Source: M3007 sp964550795 (GTDB lineage Bacteria > Bacteroidota > Bacteroidia > Chitinophagales > Saprospiraceae). From it: a DNA stretch of 64,000 nucleotides. Under the pieces are notes generated by a model. That model was not told the DNA's origin, ran no database searches, and was given only the letters and a program-made list of their open reading frames with translations. Made by a program: the position numbers and the translations under genes. The DNA lies in NCBI GenBank assembly GCA_964550795.1, contig CAZKBH010000003.1, positions 121,300 through 185,299 on the forward strand. Reading direction: 5' to 3'. This document shows, piece after piece, positions 60,196 through 64,000 of the stretch (positions are counted from its first letter, which is position 1; every line of letters starts with the position of its first letter).

Positions 60196-63100
60196 ATGCA
60201 GCTATTCAATCGTTCTCTACTGTTTTTCCTTGCCCTCACCATCTTACTGCCAAATTGTTCTGACCACATTCCACCACGCATCCTCCTTTTTTCCAAAACC
60301 GAAGGCTATCGTCATGATTGTATCCCCACCGCCACGGCGGCGCTCCGCAAACTTTGTCTGAGCAATGGCATAGCCGTGGACACCACCGAAGATGCAGAAG
60401 ATTTTACCGAAAAAAACCTGCGGCGATATCAAGCCGTAGTGTTCCTCTGCACTACCGGCGATGTTTTAAATCCAGCACAAGAGACTGATTTTGAACGCTA
60501 TATCCAGGCAGGCGGCGGATATGTCGGCATACACTCGGCCACAGACACCGAGTATGGCTGGACCTGGTATGGCGGCTTGGCAGGTGGGTATTTCAACGGC
60601 CACCCCGAAATTCAAAAAGCAACACTTCGGGTTGAAACCCACGACCATCCTTCCACCCGGCACCTCTCGGGTGACCAATGGCAGCGCAAGGATGAGTGGT
60701 ACAATTTTAAAAATCTGAACCCCAACGTGCAGGTTTTGCTCTCTCTCGACGAATCCAGTTACAGCGGCGGCACCAATTGCACCGATCCCGCGCCCAAACA
60801 GCCCTGTCACCCCGCGGCTTGGTGCCATGTGTACGACGGTGGTCGCGCATTTTACACCGCAGGTGGCCACACCAATGAAAGTTATGCCGAGCCGGAATTT
60901 TTGAAACACGTGCTCGGTGGCATCCGATACGCCATTGGGAAGCAAAAACGCCTCGATTATTCCGCCTGCCGCACGCCGGAAATTCCAGACCCCACCCGTT
61001 TTCAAAAAACCGTGTTGGCCGCAGAATTAACCGAACCCATGGAACTCGAACTGTTGCCCGACGGGAAAGTCCTGTTCGTCGAACGGCGCGGCGCCATCAA
61101 GGTCTTTGATCCGGGTACCGGACTGGTGAATATCGCCTGCAAATTGCCCGTACATTCTGAAGAGGAAGACGGACTCATGGGCCTGGCATTGGACCCAAAT
61201 TACGCTGAAAATCATTGGATTTACCTCTATTACTCGCCAGTTGGAAATGAATCGGTGAACAATCTTTCGCGCTTTGTTTTTCGGGGAGATTCGTTGGATC
61301 GGGCCTCTGAAAAAATCATTTTGCAGGTGGCGGTGCAGCGAGAAGAATGTTGTCACGCTGGCGGAAGTATTGAGTTTGATGCTGCCGGAAACCTCTACCT
61401 CAGCACCGGCGACAATACCAATCCCTTTGATTCTCAAGGCTATTCTCCTTCCGACGAACGTCCGGGTAGAAGTGCCTGGGACGCTCAAAAATCCTCCTCC
61501 AACACCAATGATTTGCGCGGTAAAATTCTGCGGATAAAACCCTTGCCGGATGGCGGATACATCTGCCCTGCCGGCAATTTATTTGCAGAAAACGATGTGC
61601 CCGTGGCCAGTGGCCAAAAACCAATGCAACTGGATTCCCGCCCCGAAATTTATGTCATGGNNNNNNNNNNGGGACGGCAAAGGCGCTGCCGGAGATCTAT
61701 GCGATGGGATGCCGGAATCCGTTCAGAATTTCATTCGACAACCGCCGCAATCTGCTCTTCTGGGGCGAGGTTGGCCCCGATGCCGGCGAACCCGATACCG
61801 CCCGAGGCCCACAAGGCCACGACGAAGTAAATCGAGCGCGGGCGGCAGGTTTTTTTGGCTGGCCTTACTTTGTCGGGAACAACAAACCTTACCGCGATCA
61901 TGATTTTGCCACCGGAAAAAACGGCCCCTTGCACGACCCATCAAATCCGATCAACAACTCGCCGTACAATACCGGAAAACGCACGCTGCCTCCCGCACAG
62001 CCGGCCTTCATTTGGTATCCTTATGGCAATTCGCCGGAGTTTCCGCTCGTGGGGGTGGGTGGTCGCAATGCCATGGCCGGGCCTACTTATTATTGTGACC
62101 AATATCCCGCCGAAACCCGAATGCCGGATTATTACGACGGAAAACTCATCATTTACGAATGGATGCGCGGCTGGCTAATGGCCGTCACCGTGGATTCAAT
62201 AGGCAATTTCAGCCGGATGGAACCTTTCGCCGAAGAAGTCAAACTTTCCCGCCCGATGGATATGGTGGTGGATAAAAACGGCTCGATCTGGGTGTTGGAG
62301 TACGGGACCCAATGGTTTGCTACCAACCCGGATGCCCGCCTTTCGCGCATTGATTATGTGCGCGGAAATCGCCCGCCTTTGCCCGCCATTCGGGCGGCCA
62401 AAACCGCCGGGGCAGCGCCTTTCGAGGCCTGTTTCGACTTATCGGAAACCAAAGATTACGACGGGGAACGCCTGCATTTTGAACTTAATTTCGGCGATGG
62501 AACGCCTGTAAAATCCTTTACCTCCAAACACGCCACTGCGCGCGGAGGCCTTGAAAAAAATGCCAAAACCTTGCCCAAACGACATGCCGACCTGGACAGC
62601 ATCGTGCATGTTTACACAAAACCGGGCACCTATGAAGTGTTGCTCAAAGTGACCGACAATGAAAAAGCGTTTAAAACTGCCAAGCTGAAAATCAGCGTGG
62701 GCAACGAACCGCCGCTGGTTCGCTGGGATTTTGGCGGCAAAAACCGTAGTTTTTATCAGCCCGGTCAACGATTAAATTATCGGCTGGTCATTGCGGATGC
62801 GGAGGATGGCTCACTGGAAAATGGTTCTATTAGTCCAAGTGCGGTGGCCACCACCATTGATTATTTGGAAACCGGGTTCGACATCACGAGCATTGCCCAA
62901 GGCCACCAGGCGGCTAAACAAGTGGCCGAATATGCCAGAGGTAAATTGTTGATTAGCCGCTCGGATTGCAACACCTGCCACGCTGAAGATCGGCTGGTGA
63001 ATGGCCCCTCGTATCAGGCGATTGCCGAACGGTATCGAAAAAATGATTTTGCGGTGCGCAATCTTTCGAAAAAAATCATTCAGGGAGGTGCCGGGAATTG

Positions 63101-63788
63101 GGGCCAAACTGTGATGAGCGCGCACCCCCAGATTTCGGAAGAGGACGCCGGAGAAATGGTTCGGTGGATTCTTTCGCTGGGCAGTCCGCCCAAGATCAAG
63201 CATAGTTTCCCACTTTCCGGGGAATATGCTTTGACGCCGCCACCGCCCAAAGACAAAAACGCTAAGCCAACAGCAGGCACCTTTATATTTAAGGCCAGTT
63301 ACCGCGACCGCGGCAGCAAAAGCCAAAGTCCGCTGGAAGGTGGCGAAACCATCGCGATGCGCCCGGCGTTCCAGCAGGCGGAGCAGGCTGACAGCATGTC
63401 CAAGAACATTCGCACCTATCGTCCGTTTAATGGCGATACTGTAGTACTCAACGAACTAAAATCCAATAGTTTTTTTGTGTTCAAACACATTGATCTCACG
63501 AAAGTGCACAGCGTGGCAATGGGCATCGGCATGAGTGACAGCAAATATCAGTTCGGTGGAGGGCGCGTAGAAATCAGGCTTGGTTCCGCGAAGGGACTGC
63601 TGCTTGGCAAGGCTGTTTTGCCCCAAACCGCAACCAAAGCAAGAATGGAATTTGTAGAGGTAAGTGTTCCCCTGTTGGATTCCACCGATGATGCGTTTCA
63701 CGATGTATATTTTGTGTTTAAAAATGAAAATAGCCCTTCAAAACCCGTTGCTGCAGTGGATTGGGTTCGGTTTGATTTAAAGGAATAA
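60196..63788 (+). CDS. multidomain protein: ThuA, PQQ-type glucose dehydrogenase, PKD, cytochrome c, C-terminal beta domain
   Basis: One gene split by the 10-N gap, with a frame change. A lipobox-like signal (LALTILLPNCSDH) starts it. Domains: ThuA-like (ILLFSKTEGYRHDCIPTA, GGGYVGIHSATDTEYGW, GGRAFYTAGGH) to about residue 255, then a glucose/sorbosone-dehydrogenase beta-propeller (EPMELELLPDGKVLFVERRG, CHAGGSIEFDA) that continues past the gap, a PKD domain (ELNFGDGTP), a cytochrome c (CNTCH, ligand region MSAHPQISEEDAGEMVRWI), and a C-terminal CBM6-like beta domain to the end. It is about 1200 residues. It may oxidise sugars at the envelope and pass electrons to its own heme. Confidence 0.87.
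61661..61670. other. assembly gap, 10 N
   Basis: Ten N inside the ThuA-dehydrogenase gene. The protein reads RPEIYVMG before it and LPEIYAMG after it, so the two sides may overlap in the real sequence and the frame change is probably artificial. Confidence 0.97.
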
Positions 63789-63826
63789 CCTAGGATGGGG
63801 ATTTTTTCTGCAATTTTGCGGCTTTA

Positions 63827-63855
63827 CCCGCCGAAGCCGCAGGCGAAGGAGGGGG
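63827..63855. repeat. REP-like GC palindrome, copy 2
   Basis: CCCGCCGAAGCCGCAGGCG and a following G run, similar to the palindrome at 8990-9015. Non-coding, about 38 nt past the last gene. Confidence 0.5.
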
Positions 63856-63913
63856 GACTGAAACTCTTTTGACGATAAAAAACGAACTGACTACCGCATA
63901 TTGGGTATCAAAA

Positions 63914-64000
63914 AGAATATCGAACCGCAGAACGGCGAAAATTGAATATCGAACACCGAATATCGAACACTGAATATCGAACACCGAACACCGAATATCG
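63914..64000. repeat. GAATATCGAACACC direct repeats at the window end
   Basis: GAATATCGAACACC and shortened forms repeat about five times up to the last base, so the array continues beyond the window. ORFs reported through it are repeat translation. Confidence 0.85.

Noticed and set aside
61661..61670. Two separate genes around the ThuA-dehydrogenase gap
   Set aside because: The propeller domain continues across the gap in the second frame, so one gene is the better reading.
63790..63984. 64-codon ORF at the right end
   Set aside because: Its codons are mostly the GAATATCGAACACC repeats and a REP-like palindrome. It has no independent start context.

Overview
The window looks like a scaffold from an uncultured Bacteroidota genome, most likely of the Saprospiria/Saprospiraceae type. 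The reasons are several C-terminal type IX secretion (T9SS) sorting domains, a PorP/SprF-family outer-membrane protein, the bactofilin-AtpZ gene pair, a CRTAC1-like FG-GAP/ASPIC protein, a caspase-family protein behind a beta-propeller, and the absence of Shine-Dalgarno sequences before most starts. Five runs of N (one of 100, four of 10) mark scaffold joins. Three of these joins split single genes into apparent frameshifts.

Layout. 0.3-10 kb: a DsbA-like protein, proline dehydrogenase, a DUF3667 membrane protein, aroE, a membrane-anchored class III adenylate cyclase, xseA, two poorly known genes and an alpha/beta hydrolase. 10-16 kb: a Kazal/PKD/T9SS secreted protein, an unknown helical protein, and a PagL-like lipid A deacylase whose 3' end is tandemly duplicated with a large hairpin. 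16-21.5 kb: an ABC exporter, thiolase, esterase and an orphan histidine kinase. 21.6-27.1 kb: two large T9SS cargo genes, one with an internal 156-bp repeat array that broke the assembly. 27.5-35.5 kb: xerD-EVE-membrane protein, the CRTAC1-like protein, a long-chain acyl-CoA synthetase and a DinB protein. 35.6-38 kb: the head of an ATP synthase-type cluster (bactofilin, AtpZ, AtpI-like) without core subunits in view, then porP/sprF. 38.3-47 kb: mostly housekeeping genes (tgt, rodA, SPOR, biotin carrier, dipeptide epimerase, PhoH, SAM hydroxide adenosyltransferase, DUF1648, prohibitin). 47-57 kb: an accessory stretch with nested palindromes, an XRE regulator, a broken T9SS gene, two tandem near-identical T9SS cargo genes, and a two-gene operon pairing a papain-like with a caspase-like secreted protease. 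57-64 kb: a four-helix-bundle gene between inverted repeat arrays, rsmE, a vanadium-type haloperoxidase, and a long ThuA/glucose dehydrogenase/PKD/cytochrome c fusion.

The unexplained part is the density of non-coding palindromic elements. At least six families are visible: two MITE-like elements (about 165 and 170 bp) flanked by CTTAG at the 3' ends of genes; a 93-bp palindrome with a 7-bp direct repeat on each side; a 323-bp nested palindrome; a 110-bp hairpin element inside a tandem duplication; GTGTGGCACAC hairpins; and AATGTGGTC arrays. None has a transposase in the window, so they are either mobilised in trans or are structural or termination elements.

All identifications come from reading motifs and sequence. 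No database search was run.
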